Below are positions 26,090-35,259 of a stretch of 64,000 nt of DNA, piece after piece. A program made the translations under genes and the position numbers. The notes beneath the pieces are model-generated. The model did not search any database. It was not told the DNA's origin and saw only the letters and a list, made by a program, of their open reading frames with translations. The stretch's first letter is position 1; every line of letters begins with the position of its first letter. Source of the stretch: JAIUNP01 sp020161975 (GTDB lineage Bacteria > Pseudomonadota > Alphaproteobacteria > Rhizobiales > Beijerinckiaceae); NCBI GenBank assembly GCA_036745275.1, contig DAIOGK010000002.1:62001-126000 (forward strand), read 5' to 3'.

Positions 26090-27187
26090 TCAGGCGGCCA
26101 GCAACAAAGTGCGGCTATTATCGAGCACCAACACCACATCCTCGCCGGCCCCGAAGCGGGCCGCGCCGGAGTGATGGGGCACATCAACCAGCACCTCGTT
26201 TTCGCCGATGGCAAGCGCGTAACGCAGCTGCGAGCCAAGGAACTCGGCGTGGCGCAGGCGTCCCGGCAGCGCAACATACCCCGCGGGCGCCTGCGCACCC
26301 GGCCGCTCGATGCGCGCATCCTGAGGGCGGAATACCATCCGGGCCGCGTCCGGCACCGGTTGTCCTGCGCGAAGCGGCAATTCGCCGCCGCCTGCGATGC
26401 GGAAAGCCCCCTGCGCGGCGTGGCCATCGAGGATGTTGGCCGTGCCCAGAAAACCCGCGACGAAAAGATTGTCCGGCGCGTCATAGACGCCCATCGGCGT
26501 GCCAACCTGCTGCACTCTGCCGTCATTCATCACAGCAATGCGGTCGCAGATGGTGTTCGCCTCCTCCTGATCGTGGGTGACGAAGATCGTGGTGATGCCA
26601 AGTTCCTGCTGAAGCTCGCGCAACTCACGCCGCACCTGGACGCGCATCCGCGCATCGAGATTCGACAGCGGCTCATCGAGCAACAGCACCTTCGGACGGA
26701 TGGCGATGGTGCGGGCCAGCGCGACGCGCTGCTGCTGCCCCCCCGAAAGCTGGGAGGGCCGGCGATCCTTCAGATGCTTCAGATTGACCAGATCGAGCGC
26801 CTGATCAACGCGGGCGGCAATCTCGTCGCGCGGCAGCTTTCGCTCCTCCAGCCCGAAGGCAACGTTTCTCGCCACCGACATATGCGGCCACAGTGCATAG
26901 GACTGGAACACCATGCCGACATCGCGCTTCCACGGCGGCAGGGCGGAAATATCCGTGCCCCCCACTTCGACACGGCCCGTCTGGGCAATGTTGAAGCCGG
27001 CGATAAGCCGGAGCAGCGTGGTCTTGCCGCAGCCCGATGGCCCGAGGAACGCGAAGAACTCGCCGGGCGCGATGGTGAGGTTCACATCCTTCAGCACATG
27101 GGTTGCGCCATAGGAGAGGTTCACGCCGGTGACAGCGATGCCGGCTGCGGCGGCGCGGATGGATTGACCAAGTTCAGAATGTGTCAT
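26090..27187 (-). CDS. ABC transporter ATP-binding protein (FbpC/AfuC-like)
   Basis: A 365-residue ATPase of the CUT/iron-type importers. Walker A is GPSGCGKTT, Q-loop FQSYALWPHMSV, signature LSGGQQQRVALART, Walker B VLLLDEPLSNLDA, switch His VTHDQEEA. A C-terminal TOBE domain (about residues 275-360) follows. It powers the permease encoded just upstream (gap about 30 bp). Because the adjacent regulators are PgtABC-like, the cargo may be a phosphorylated organic compound rather than ferric iron. Confidence 0.93.
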   Translation of the reverse strand: MTHSELGQSIRAAAAGIAVTGVNLSYGATHVLKDVNLTIAPGEFFAFLGPSGCGKTTLLRLIAGFNIAQTGRVEVGGTDISALPPWKRDVGMVFQSYALWPHMSVARNVAFGLEERKLPRDEIAARVDQALDLVNLKHLKDRRPSQLSGGQQQRVALARTIAIRPKVLLLDEPLSNLDARMRVQVRRELRELQQELGITTIFVTHDQEEANTICDRIAVMNDGRVQQVGTPMGVYDAPDNLFVAGFLGTANILDGHAAQGAFRIAGGGELPLRAGQPVPDAARMVFRPQDARIERPGAQAPAGYVALPGRLRHAEFLGSQLRYALAIGENEVLVDVPHHSGAARFGAGEDVVLVLDNSRTLLLAA

Positions 27188-27217
27188 GGTGTTGTTCCCT
27201 GAAAATCGATGCCGCGC

Positions 27218-28927
27218 TCAGCTTCCGGCCTTGAGCCTGCGATCACGCTCGGCAAGCGATTGCGAAAGGTAAGTGCAGATGCCGACAATCAGTACGGCAA
27301 TGACACCCAGCGCCGCGCCGGCGCCGCGCCCTGCCGGCGATTGCATGAAGACGTAGAGACCATAGGCGAGCGGTGCGTCGGCATTGTTCTGCACCAGCAT
27401 CATCGTCGCCGAGAGTTCGACGGCGGCAGTGGCGAAACTGGTGATGAAGCCCGCGAGCAAGCCGCCCGTCATCAGCGGAGCGACGATCCGGCGGATGGTT
27501 GAAGCCTTGGTCGCGCCGAGGTTTTCAGCGGCCTCTTCCAGCGAGACGCTGATCTGCTGCATCGCCGCCATGCAGGCGCGCAGGGCATAGGGCAATCGCC
27601 GCACCGCGAGCGCGATGACAATGATGATCCAGAGGCTGGTGAGCGACTGTCCGTTCGGCAGTTGCACGCCAAAATAAGCCCTCAGATAGCCGATGCCCAG
27701 CACCACGCCCGGCACGGCCAGAGCCGCACTTGCGGCGTAATCCAGCCAATGGCGCCCCGGAATGCGCGTGCGCAGCACGATATAGGCAATCGCTGCGCCG
27801 ATGACCGCGCCGGCTGCGCCAGTCAGCGAGGAATAGAGCAGCGTGTTCCAGATGTACTGGCCGCTTTCGGTCACGACGCGGGCGTAATGGGCCAGGGTGT
27901 AGCCATCCGGCAGCGGGGCATAGGACCAGACGGTGGCGATGGAGAGCAGGAACAGCCCGACATGCGGGGCCAGCACCAGCAACAGGATCAAGGTGATGAT
28001 AGCATAAGCGAGGATGCGATCGAGGCCCGAGATCGGGCGCTTGGTCAGCCCGCCGCCGCCGCGCTGGGTGGTGGCATAATCCCGGCCCCGGGTCGAGAAA
28101 TTGGCGATGAACAGCGAGAGGATCGAAAACACCATTAGCACCACGGAGATCACATAGCCCATCGGATCCTTGAGGCCGATGGAGGAGATCCGCAGATAGG
28201 CTTGCGGGGCTAGCATGTCCTTCACGTTGAGAAGGAGCGGGGTCGCGAGATCATCGAACACCTTGATGAAGACGAGGCTGGCGCCGGCGACAAAGCCCGG
28301 CATCGCCAGCGGAAAGACGATGCGGCGGAAGAGGCGGAAGCCGGAGGAACCGAGGTTTTGCGCCGCTTCTTCCATCGACCGGTCGATGTTGCGGAGCGAG
28401 GCAGTGACATTGATCAGGATAAACGGGAAATAATGCACGCTCTGGACGAAGATGACCCCGTTCAGCCCATCCATCAGCGGCAGGCGGAAGCCGAACCAGT
28501 CATCAAGCAGCAGGTTGATGCTACCGTTCTGGCCAAAGAGAAGTTGCATCGCAACCGCTCCGGCAAAGGGCGGCATGATGAGCGGAATCACCCCCAGCGT
28601 CTGGATGATCGCCGAGCCGCGAAACTCGAAGCGGGTCGTGAAATAGGCGAGCGGCAAGGCGAACACGGTCGCCCAGACCACCGCCATCAAGGAAACGTAG
28701 AGCGAATTTCCGAAAGAGCGCAGGAACAGCGGACTGCGTGCAAAATCGGCAAAATTCACCAGCGTGAACGCGCCTGTCGCCGGATCCTGAAACGCGACGA
28801 TGATGACCATCGCAACAGGTACGATCAGGAACAAGGTGAGGAAGGCGGCAATGGCGCCAACGGTCAGCCATTGTCCGGGGGTGGCCACCGCCGTGCGCGC
28901 GGCGGGGAGAGGGAGTGCAGCCTGCAT
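27218..28927 (-). CDS. ABC transporter permease, fused two-domain (FbpB/AfuB-like)
   Basis: From the ATG at 28925-28927, 569 residues with about 12 membrane segments arranged as two tandem BPD_transp_1 domains. Each has its EAA loop: MEEAAQNLGSSGFRLFRRIVFPLAMPG in the first half and LEEAAENLGATKASTIRRIVAPLMTGG in the second. A single chain thus makes the whole channel, as in FbpB/AfuB. A much longer open frame upstream is ruled out because it is Arg/Pro-rich and overlaps the intergenic hairpin. Confidence 0.92.
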   Translation of the reverse strand: MQAALPLPAARTAVATPGQWLTVGAIAAFLTLFLIVPVAMVIIVAFQDPATGAFTLVNFADFARSPLFLRSFGNSLYVSLMAVVWATVFALPLAYFTTRFEFRGSAIIQTLGVIPLIMPPFAGAVAMQLLFGQNGSINLLLDDWFGFRLPLMDGLNGVIFVQSVHYFPFILINVTASLRNIDRSMEEAAQNLGSSGFRLFRRIVFPLAMPGFVAGASLVFIKVFDDLATPLLLNVKDMLAPQAYLRISSIGLKDPMGYVISVVLMVFSILSLFIANFSTRGRDYATTQRGGGGLTKRPISGLDRILAYAIITLILLLVLAPHVGLFLLSIATVWSYAPLPDGYTLAHYARVVTESGQYIWNTLLYSSLTGAAGAVIGAAIAYIVLRTRIPGRHWLDYAASAALAVPGVVLGIGYLRAYFGVQLPNGQSLTSLWIIIVIALAVRRLPYALRACMAAMQQISVSLEEAAENLGATKASTIRRIVAPLMTGGLLAGFITSFATAAVELSATMMLVQNNADAPLAYGLYVFMQSPAGRGAGAALGVIAVLIVGICTYLSQSLAERDRRLKAGS

Positions 28928-29040
28928 GAGCCTTGTTCCTGCGACGCTTCTTGCGGTGTTCGTTGCAATGCGACCCCGATCGGGCGCCATGGGGGGGGGA
29001 CCCCGCCAGTGGCGCGCCGCTTCGTTTTTCGGGCCGGGAA

Positions 29041-29066
29041 GGCCGGCGGCGTTCAGGCCGCCGGCC
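29041..29066. terminator. Hairpin between binding-protein and permease genes
   Basis: GGCCGGCGGC-GTTCAG-GCCGCCGGCC, a perfect 10-bp GC-only stem just after the binding-protein stop codon. No U-tract follows on the coding strand, so it more likely stabilises the 3' end of the binding-protein mRNA and lowers permease expression than stops transcription. Confidence 0.55.
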
Positions 29067-29072
29067 GAAGGG

Positions 29073-30404
29073 TCAGCGCACCAGCGCCAGCGCCTGTTCA
29101 GCCTTCGCCTTTGCCTTGGCGTAGTTTTCCTTGGCAAAGGCCGCCCACTTGCGCTCGAACTCGGCCTGGCGGGTCTTGCCCTCCTTGCCGCCCCGGAAGG
29201 CGCCCTTGATATCGGCATCGTTGCTTGCCTGGGCTTCGGTCACCGGCATGGCGGCAACCGCCTGCCGCGCCTCGGCCAGCAGCACACGGGCTTGCGCATT
29301 GTCCTTCTTGGCGAGCCCCTGCTCGACGTCCTGCATCAGCTTGGTTACGGCTTTGAGATCATCCAGCTGGAACGAGATCAGCTGATCGAACAGCGTATCG
29401 ACAACCCCCGTCCGGGACTCGGACTTGTCGACATCGAAGGTGATCATGCCCTGGAAGGCCTTGTCCTTGAACGGATTCGGGAAGCCGGCGGGCGCCTTCG
29501 CATAGGCTTCCGGATTGACCGGCAGGCGGCGGATCGTCGGGCTGAGCAGAATGTCCTGCCCCGCCGGCGAGAGCAGGTATTCGATAAACGCTTCCGCACC
29601 CGCCTTGTTCGGCGCCCCGGCGATGATGCCGACATTGGCCGGAACAACCGTCGTCACGCTCGGATAGACGAATTTAACCGGAAAGCCCGCGCCCTGGGCC
29701 GAGAAGGCGAAGAAGTCGATGACAATGCCGACGCCCACCTGCCCGGAGTTCACCGCATCCGGTACGCCGAAGGAACGTTCAGCGATCTGGTTGAAGTTGC
29801 CGGCCATCGCCTTGATGGCGCCCCAGCCCTTGTCCCAGCCCTCGCCTTGCAGGATCGTCTCGATGGTCAGATGGGTCGTGCCCGAGCGCGCAGGAGAGGC
29901 GATCGAGACGTGATTGTGATAGACCGGCTTGGCAAGATCAGACCATTCCTTCGGTTCGGGAATGCGGTTTGCCTTCAGGTAACGCTCATTCCACATGATG
30001 CCGTAACCGGAGGCCGCAAAGCCGAAATAATAGCCTTCCTTGTCGTTGATCGGATAGGAGCCAATTTTCTCCGGAATGCCCTTGGCCTTGGGCGCATACT
30101 GCTGAAGCAGCTTCTTGCCCTTCAACACCTCGAAGGCATCCGGGGCCGAGGCCCAGAACAGATCGCTTTGCGGGTTGGAGCGCGTCTCCTCGACGAATTT
30201 CACGCCGGCGTTGGTGTTGCGGTTCTGGACCTCCAGCGTCAGGCCGGGGTTGGCCTTTTCAAAGGCCTGCTTAATCGGATCGGTCACATCCTTTGAAAAC
30301 GAAGTGACGACCGTCACCTTGCCGCTCTGGGCAAGAGACGGGGTCGCGAATGCGCAGGCCGAAGCCAATGCGGTGGCGGCAAGAAACAGCCTTCTGGTCG
30401 TCAT
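29073..30404 (-). CDS. ABC transporter substrate-binding protein (AfuA-like)
   Basis: A 443-residue periplasmic protein with a signal peptide (MTTRRLFLAATALASACAFATPSLA). The type II binding fold carries KVTVVTSFSKDVTDPI, DLFWASAPDAFEVLKG, SGYGIMWNERYL and SPARSGTTHLTIETIL. The Tyr-Tyr pair used by ferric-binding FbpA is not seen; the equivalent region reads VIDFFAFSAQG. It is a clear paralogue of the regulatory protein encoded at 33817. A 60-residue helical C-terminal extension follows the core. A sigma-54 promoter lies about 45 bp upstream of the start. Confidence 0.9.
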   Translation of the reverse strand: MTTRRLFLAATALASACAFATPSLAQSGKVTVVTSFSKDVTDPIKQAFEKANPGLTLEVQNRNTNAGVKFVEETRSNPQSDLFWASAPDAFEVLKGKKLLQQYAPKAKGIPEKIGSYPINDKEGYYFGFAASGYGIMWNERYLKANRIPEPKEWSDLAKPVYHNHVSIASPARSGTTHLTIETILQGEGWDKGWGAIKAMAGNFNQIAERSFGVPDAVNSGQVGVGIVIDFFAFSAQGAGFPVKFVYPSVTTVVPANVGIIAGAPNKAGAEAFIEYLLSPAGQDILLSPTIRRLPVNPEAYAKAPAGFPNPFKDKAFQGMITFDVDKSESRTGVVDTLFDQLISFQLDDLKAVTKLMQDVEQGLAKKDNAQARVLLAEARQAVAAMPVTEAQASNDADIKGAFRGGKEGKTRQAEFERKWAAFAKENYAKAKAKAEQALALVR

Positions 30405-30449
30405 GGAGTCCTCCCGTTGGTTATGCGAAACATGTTTGACCGCTGTTAA

Positions 30450-30465
30450 TGCATGTCGCGTGCCA
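30450..30465 (-). promoter_or_regulatory. Sigma-54 promoter of the transporter operon
   Basis: On the minus strand TGGCACGCGACATGCA: GG and GC are separated by exactly 10 bp, -24 is a perfect TGGCACG and -12 is ATGCA (consensus TTGCA). It lies 46 bp upstream of the binding-protein ATG, between that gene and the sigma-54 activator gene. Confidence 0.8.
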
Positions 30466-30481
30466 AAGGCCGGACTCTTTC

Positions 30482-30500
30482 AACCCATTGTTTTTGGGTT
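30482..30500. promoter_or_regulatory. Inverted repeat upstream of the sigma-54 promoter
   Basis: AACCCA-TTGTTTT-TGGGTT, a perfect 6-bp inverted repeat about 17 bp upstream of the -24 element. It could be an activator site, although enhancers usually lie farther away, or a weak terminator of the regulator gene. Confidence 0.3.
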
Positions 30501-30567
30501 TATTCTTGGCGATCCACGCTAGGGTGTGGGTCATTTTTGCCCCATCGATCCAGCGGACGCGTTACGA

Positions 30568-31923
30568 TTATGACCCGTTCTCGTTGTCACCGTCTGCGGC
30601 CAGCAGGCCATGCTCGCGCATTTTGAGATAGAGCGTCTTGCGCGAAATGCCGAGGTCAGCGGCGGTATCCTGCAACTTCCGCCCCAGCGTAAGAACCGCT
30701 TCAAGCTCGCGCTTTTCATGCCGCGCCATGCGTTCGGCAAGGCTGCGGCCCTGTCCGCCGAACTGGCCGTTCCTCCCGTCAGGAACGGCATCTCCCAGAG
30801 GCGAAAATCCGAGCGCCGCCCGCTCCGCAGCGTTACGCAATTCGCGGACGTTGCCCGGCCAAGCGTGGCGCTGCACGGCCTCAACATCGCGGAGCTGAGT
30901 GACCTTCTGCCCGAGGCGCGCCGACACCTCCATGAAGAAATGACCGTAGAGAAAAGCGATCTCCGCCTCTCCCCGTGCACGCAGGGACGGAATGGCCAGT
31001 GGCACAACCGCGAGGCGATAAGCGAGATCCTCGCGGAAATGGCCACCCCGCGCCAGTTGGAACAGATCCGCCTTTGTCGCAGCCACAACGCGGATGTCGA
31101 GGCTGATCAGCCTGTTCGAGCCGATACGCTCGAGCTGCCGCTCCTGAAGGACGCGCAGCAGGCGGGCCTGAGCATCGAGCGGCATGCTCTCGATCTCATC
31201 GAGAAACAACGTGCCGCGATTTGCATGCTCGATCTTCCCGATGCGCTTTTCGCGGGCGCCGGTGAAAGCACCCGCCTCGTGGCCGAAGAGTTCGGACTCC
31301 AGCATGGTGGGTGGCAGGGCTGCACAATTGATCGCCACAAAGGGCGCGGCGGCACGCGGGCTAAAATCATGCAGGCAGCGTGCGACGAGTTCCTTGCCGG
31401 TGCCGGTTTCGCCCTGGATGAGAATGGAGACATCCACCCCCGCAAGTGCCGCAATGGTCTCGCGTAGCCGCACGATGGCCGGCGAAATGCCGAGAATGCG
31501 CTGTTCGATCGCAGCCGGGGCTACCGAGCGGCTGAGCGCGCGATGTGACAGCACCAGCGCACGATGCGCGTGGGCCCTGCGCACGAGTTCGATCACGTAG
31601 GCCGGGTCGGCGGGCTTTTCCACGAAATCAAAGGCACCGGAGCGGATGGCGCGGGTCGCCATGCTGACATCGGCATGGCCGCTGATGAGAATGACCGGCA
31701 TCTCGGGGTCCACGGACCGCACGGCTTCCAGCACGGCAAAACCGTCGTCATCGGCCATGCGCACATCCGAGAGGACCACAGCGGCGCTCGCGCGCGTGAC
31801 ATGACGTCGCGCCGCAGACAGGGACGGAAACCCCGCGACCGCAAGACCCGAGAGTTCCAGCATGTCCTGATAGGCTTCGCGGACGGCCGCATCGTCTTCG
31901 ATCAGAATGACATCATGCATCAT
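30568..31923 (-). CDS. Sigma-54 activating response regulator (PgtA/DctD-like)
   Basis: About 450 residues. The N-terminal receiver has the acidic pair IEDDAAVREAY, the phospho-acceptor Asp in VVLSDVRMADDDG, and Lys in VEKPADP. The AAA+ domain has GETGTGKELVARCLH, the sigma-54 contact loop ELFGHEAGAFTGA, and Walker B TLFLDEIESM. The C-terminal Fis-type helix-turn-helix is TAADLGISRKTLYLKMREHGL. Start is one of two adjacent ATGs (31918-31923), overlapping the kinase gene end by a few bases. It is expected to activate the sigma-54 promoter at 30450. Confidence 0.93.
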   Translation of the reverse strand: MMHDVILIEDDAAVREAYQDMLELSGLAVAGFPSLSAARRHVTRASAAVVLSDVRMADDDGFAVLEAVRSVDPEMPVILISGHADVSMATRAIRSGAFDFVEKPADPAYVIELVRRAHAHRALVLSHRALSRSVAPAAIEQRILGISPAIVRLRETIAALAGVDVSILIQGETGTGKELVARCLHDFSPRAAAPFVAINCAALPPTMLESELFGHEAGAFTGAREKRIGKIEHANRGTLFLDEIESMPLDAQARLLRVLQERQLERIGSNRLISLDIRVVAATKADLFQLARGGHFREDLAYRLAVVPLAIPSLRARGEAEIAFLYGHFFMEVSARLGQKVTQLRDVEAVQRHAWPGNVRELRNAAERAALGFSPLGDAVPDGRNGQFGGQGRSLAERMARHEKRELEAVLTLGRKLQDTAADLGISRKTLYLKMREHGLLAADGDNENGS

Positions 31924-33817
31924 GCCGGCCCTCCGTCGCGGCCTTGAGGGCGATCTGGAATGTCGCCCCGCCCTCATGCGACCGGGCGCTCAACAGGCCT
32001 CCGAAATCGCGGATGATGTTGTAACTGATCGTCAGGCCAAGCCCGAGCCCCTGCCCCGGCGGCTTGGTGGTGGTGAAGGGATCGAACAGGGTCGCGGCCA
32101 CCTCCGGCGGGATGCCGGGGCCGGTATCGGTGATGATGATAACGACACGATCCTCATCCCGCTCGACTGCGATTCCGATCTCCCGCCGGGTACGACCGGC
32201 GACCGCATCGGCCGCGTTGGACAGCAGATTGACCAGCACCTGCGAGAGCAGAATATCATCGCCCATGACCATCACGCCGGCAGACTTGGCGCGCCGGATG
32301 GTGGCGCCAGCTTCCTTCAGCCGCGCATCGGCGATGAACAGGGCATCGTCAATCGCCGCATCCACCGAAACGGGGCCAATCTTGCGGTCGCTGCGGCGGG
32401 CGAAGCGGTTGAGATGGGCGACGACCAGGCTTGCGCGTTGGGTCAGGGCCTGCACCTTTTCCAGTGCCTTTTCAACGCCCGCTCCATTGCCACGTTGCTG
32501 CATCAGCAACGCATTGTGAGCCTGGGCCCGGATTGCATTGAGGGGTTGGTTGAGTTCGTGGGCAAGGCCCACCGACATCTGTCCGAGCGCCGCGAGCTTT
32601 GCCGACTGCACCAACTCCTCCTGCGTGCGACGAAAGCTCTCCATCGCCTGGGCCATGTCGGTGAGTTCATCGCGACCCGTCACTTCGATGGGCGTTGGCA
32701 CATGCCCGCTCGCCAGTTGCCGCGCAGCATCGGCCAGCCGCCGGATGCGATTGATGAGATTGCCCCGCACATAGGCGAAGGCGATCAGACCGGAGGCGAG
32801 AACCGCAGCGCCGGCAATGGCGAGAAGCAGGTTGCGTCCGATGTTGATTGTCGCAGCAATGGTGGCTGTCGATTGTCCGGCGCGGGCGGCGGCGGTGGTG
32901 ACGATGGCGGAGACGATGGCCTCGAGACGCGCCAGCAATCCTCGCGTTTCAGCGAGCAAAACCTCAATGGCGCTGCGGGTTTCGAGTTCTAGCCGCCGGA
33001 CATGCGGCAGGCCGCTGGCCGAATTCGACAGTTCGAGCAGGCGCGAAACGATCTGGCGGATGGTAACGAACTCGGCTGCATTCTCCAGAGTTGCCAGTTG
33101 CTGACGCAGAAGATCGCCCGTTTCGGCAAGAAAATGGTCGTCGACCGTCAGTTGTTCGCGCCCGGAAACGACCGCTATGCGACTGAGCAGCCCCACCGCG
33201 AGATTGGCATGGGCCGAGAGTTGCAGGATTGCTTCCGCATTCGCGGTGTGGCGCCGCAGTTCAGCCACAAGATCAGGCGGGCTTCCGGAGGAGCTGCGCG
33301 ACAGCAGGCTGCGGGTCATGAACCGCGCATCGTCGATCAGGGGTTCGGCCTCCTCGACAAAATCGCTGTGCAGCGAGCGGACATTGCGGAGCATCGCCTC
33401 ATTCTCGGCCGCTAGCGCGATGGCGCTGCGCTGGCGCGTGCCGATGCGACCGAGATTGTCGGCAAGCCCGGCCAGCACCTGTTGCAAGGGTTCCAGTTGC
33501 GCCTGCGGCACCCGGGCGGTGGCGCCACGCAGGTTGGAAAACCGCTGGCTGATCTGGGCAGAGAGCTGTTCGAGATCCGCTTCGGTCCCCGTCTGTGAGA
33601 GCAGTGGCATCAGCGCGATGATGCTCCCGGAGACCTGCGCGATCTGCGCAGCAGTACTGGCTGACGGAAGATTGACGCGGGCAACATCGCGAACGGCATC
33701 GCCCACACGGTCGTAGGACAGCCAGCCGATCACGCAGGCAAGGATCGCCAGGACGGCGGAAAGGCCGAAAGCGAGCCCCAGCCGCCCGCCGATGCCAAAC
33801 CGTGGTGGCCCTGCCAT
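31913..33817 (-). CDS. Membrane sensor histidine kinase (PgtB-like)
   Basis: A 634-residue kinase. TM1 is near residues 10-32, followed by a long helical periplasmic region, TM2 near 335-355, a HAMP linker (IRRLADAARQLASGHVPTPIEVTGRDELTDMAQAM), dimerisation motif ALGQMSVGLAHELNQPLNAIR with the phosphorylated His, and a HATPase domain with VNLLSNAADAV, ITDTGPGIP and GQGLGLGLTIS. Its ATG overlaps the stop of the binding-protein-like gene by one base (TGATG) and its end overlaps the regulator start, so all three are translationally linked. Confidence 0.92.
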   Translation of the reverse strand: MAGPPRFGIGGRLGLAFGLSAVLAILACVIGWLSYDRVGDAVRDVARVNLPSASTAAQIAQVSGSIIALMPLLSQTGTEADLEQLSAQISQRFSNLRGATARVPQAQLEPLQQVLAGLADNLGRIGTRQRSAIALAAENEAMLRNVRSLHSDFVEEAEPLIDDARFMTRSLLSRSSSGSPPDLVAELRRHTANAEAILQLSAHANLAVGLLSRIAVVSGREQLTVDDHFLAETGDLLRQQLATLENAAEFVTIRQIVSRLLELSNSASGLPHVRRLELETRSAIEVLLAETRGLLARLEAIVSAIVTTAAARAGQSTATIAATINIGRNLLLAIAGAAVLASGLIAFAYVRGNLINRIRRLADAARQLASGHVPTPIEVTGRDELTDMAQAMESFRRTQEELVQSAKLAALGQMSVGLAHELNQPLNAIRAQAHNALLMQQRGNGAGVEKALEKVQALTQRASLVVAHLNRFARRSDRKIGPVSVDAAIDDALFIADARLKEAGATIRRAKSAGVMVMGDDILLSQVLVNLLSNAADAVAGRTRREIGIAVERDEDRVVIIITDTGPGIPPEVAATLFDPFTTTKPPGQGLGLGLTISYNIIRDFGGLLSARSHEGGATFQIALKAATEGRHDA

Positions 33818-35205
33818 CACCGGCCTGCACCTGTTTCCGCTGCGCGCAAGGCATCCAGCCGGCGGCTCACCTGCTGCAACTGCGCCTCGGCAGCGCGCAG
33901 GCGCTCATCCACGGCGGTGCGGATCGTCTCGATGAAGCGGGCCTGTTTAGGCGGCGGGGGAATGCCGCGCGGGATGCGCCGGAGCGTCGGAAACGCGCCC
34001 GGCGATTGCAGCCTGTCGACCACCTCGGGCGGGGTGGCGGCAAGATCGGCAGCGCGGGCAAGCTCCGCCTGAATGTCGCCCCGCGCTCCGGCCTGCGCCA
34101 TCAGCCGATCATGCTGGGCCCGGAACTGCTGGATGCGGGCCAGGTTGTCGGTGATCAACTCATCGAACAGCAGATTGACCAGTTCATAGCGCTGGCCGGA
34201 CAGGGTGGCATCGAAGGGCCTTCCCGCAGTGTCGCGTGCATGCTCCCGCCAGGCTGGCGGCGGCAGGCTGGCTGCAATCTCCGGCATCACAGGGTCGCGC
34301 CGGATGTGCGGGGAGGCAAGCAGCCGCTGGCCCTTTGCCCCGAGGACGAAACGGGCAAAGCGCTCGCCACCTTCCGGATTGGCTCCCGTGCGCAGCAGCG
34401 CAATCGAAGCGGGGAGGATCATGCTTTCTGCCGGATAACGCACACCAACCTCGGCGGCGCTGCCTTCGCCGCGCCCGAGAAAATCAATCGACAGGCCGAT
34501 GGCATAGCGCCCCTGCGCAACCCCGGAGGCAACCGAAAAACTGCGTGCGGCGACATTGGCAAGATTGCCGGCAATCGCCAGCCAGAGGCGCCAGCCCTCG
34601 TGCCAGCCATAGCGCTGAAGGATGCTCTCGACCATCAGATGCGTGGTGCCAGAGCGTGAAGGCGCCGACATCGCGATGAGGCCACGGAATTTCGGTTGCC
34701 CCAGTTCGCGGATCGAGACGGGTGGTTCGATGCCGGCATCCGCAAGGCGTCGACGATTCCAGATGATCCCGTAACCTGAAATGCTGAAGCCGCGAAAGAG
34801 ACCGTCGGGATCATCCAGGGGATAGCCGTCAATCTCGGCCCCCGCCGGCGCCGCCCGCGCCTGAATCGGCAGCAACAAACCCGCGGCCTTCAGGATCGCG
34901 AATGCATCCGGCGCCGATGCCCAGAACACATCCGCTTCGGCCCGGCCCTCGGCCAGCAGCGCGAGCGCAGCGGTGGTCTTGCGGTTGAGAATGCGCAGAC
35001 GATAGCCCGGCGTCTCCTCCTCGAAGACCCGCGCAAAGGTCTCACTCAGCGAATTGGGGAAGGAGGTGACGACGACCACATCCTTCCGCGCACCATCCTT
35101 CTGCGCAAGGGCCGGGACAGCACCGAACAGGATCGCGATGAGGCATAGAATCCGCCCCGCCACAGTCCGCCCCCTTTCCCTTCGATACCGCCACGATGAT
35201 CGCAT
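33817..35205 (-). CDS. Periplasmic sensory binding protein (PgtC-like)
   Basis: A 462-residue protein of the type II binding fold, paralogous to the transport protein at 29073. Shared blocks are VVVVTSFPNSLSE, DVFWASAPDAFAILK, SGYGIIWNRRRL and APSRSGTTHLMVESIL. The N-terminal signal sequence is GRILCLIAILFGAVPALA, possibly with a later start than the first codon. The C-terminus adds a helical region. In Salmonella PgtC works with kinase PgtB and activator PgtA to induce phosphoglycerate uptake; the same gene order is found here. It probably presents the ligand to the kinase rather than to a permease. Confidence 0.85.
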   Translation of the reverse strand: MRSSWRYRRERGRTVAGRILCLIAILFGAVPALAQKDGARKDVVVVTSFPNSLSETFARVFEEETPGYRLRILNRKTTAALALLAEGRAEADVFWASAPDAFAILKAAGLLLPIQARAAPAGAEIDGYPLDDPDGLFRGFSISGYGIIWNRRRLADAGIEPPVSIRELGQPKFRGLIAMSAPSRSGTTHLMVESILQRYGWHEGWRLWLAIAGNLANVAARSFSVASGVAQGRYAIGLSIDFLGRGEGSAAEVGVRYPAESMILPASIALLRTGANPEGGERFARFVLGAKGQRLLASPHIRRDPVMPEIAASLPPPAWREHARDTAGRPFDATLSGQRYELVNLLFDELITDNLARIQQFRAQHDRLMAQAGARGDIQAELARAADLAATPPEVVDRLQSPGAFPTLRRIPRGIPPPPKQARFIETIRTAVDERLRAAEAQLQQVSRRLDALRAAETGAGR

Positions 35206-35259
35206 CCGGCAACGGAATGGGAAAAATCCGACACGTCAAGCCTGAAACGGGGCGTCCGT

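Noticed and set aside
28991..28999. Run of nine G between binding-protein and permease genes as a phase-variation tract
   Set aside because: It is intergenic and short; no coding frame or promoter spacing depends on it in a visible way.
29041..29066. Standard rho-independent terminator after the binding-protein gene
   Set aside because: The stem is strong but followed by A residues, not U, on the coding strand; kept only as a hairpin.
28800..30296. A 498-codon open frame on the plus strand
   Set aside because: It is antisense to the binding-protein gene and crosses the intergenic hairpin.
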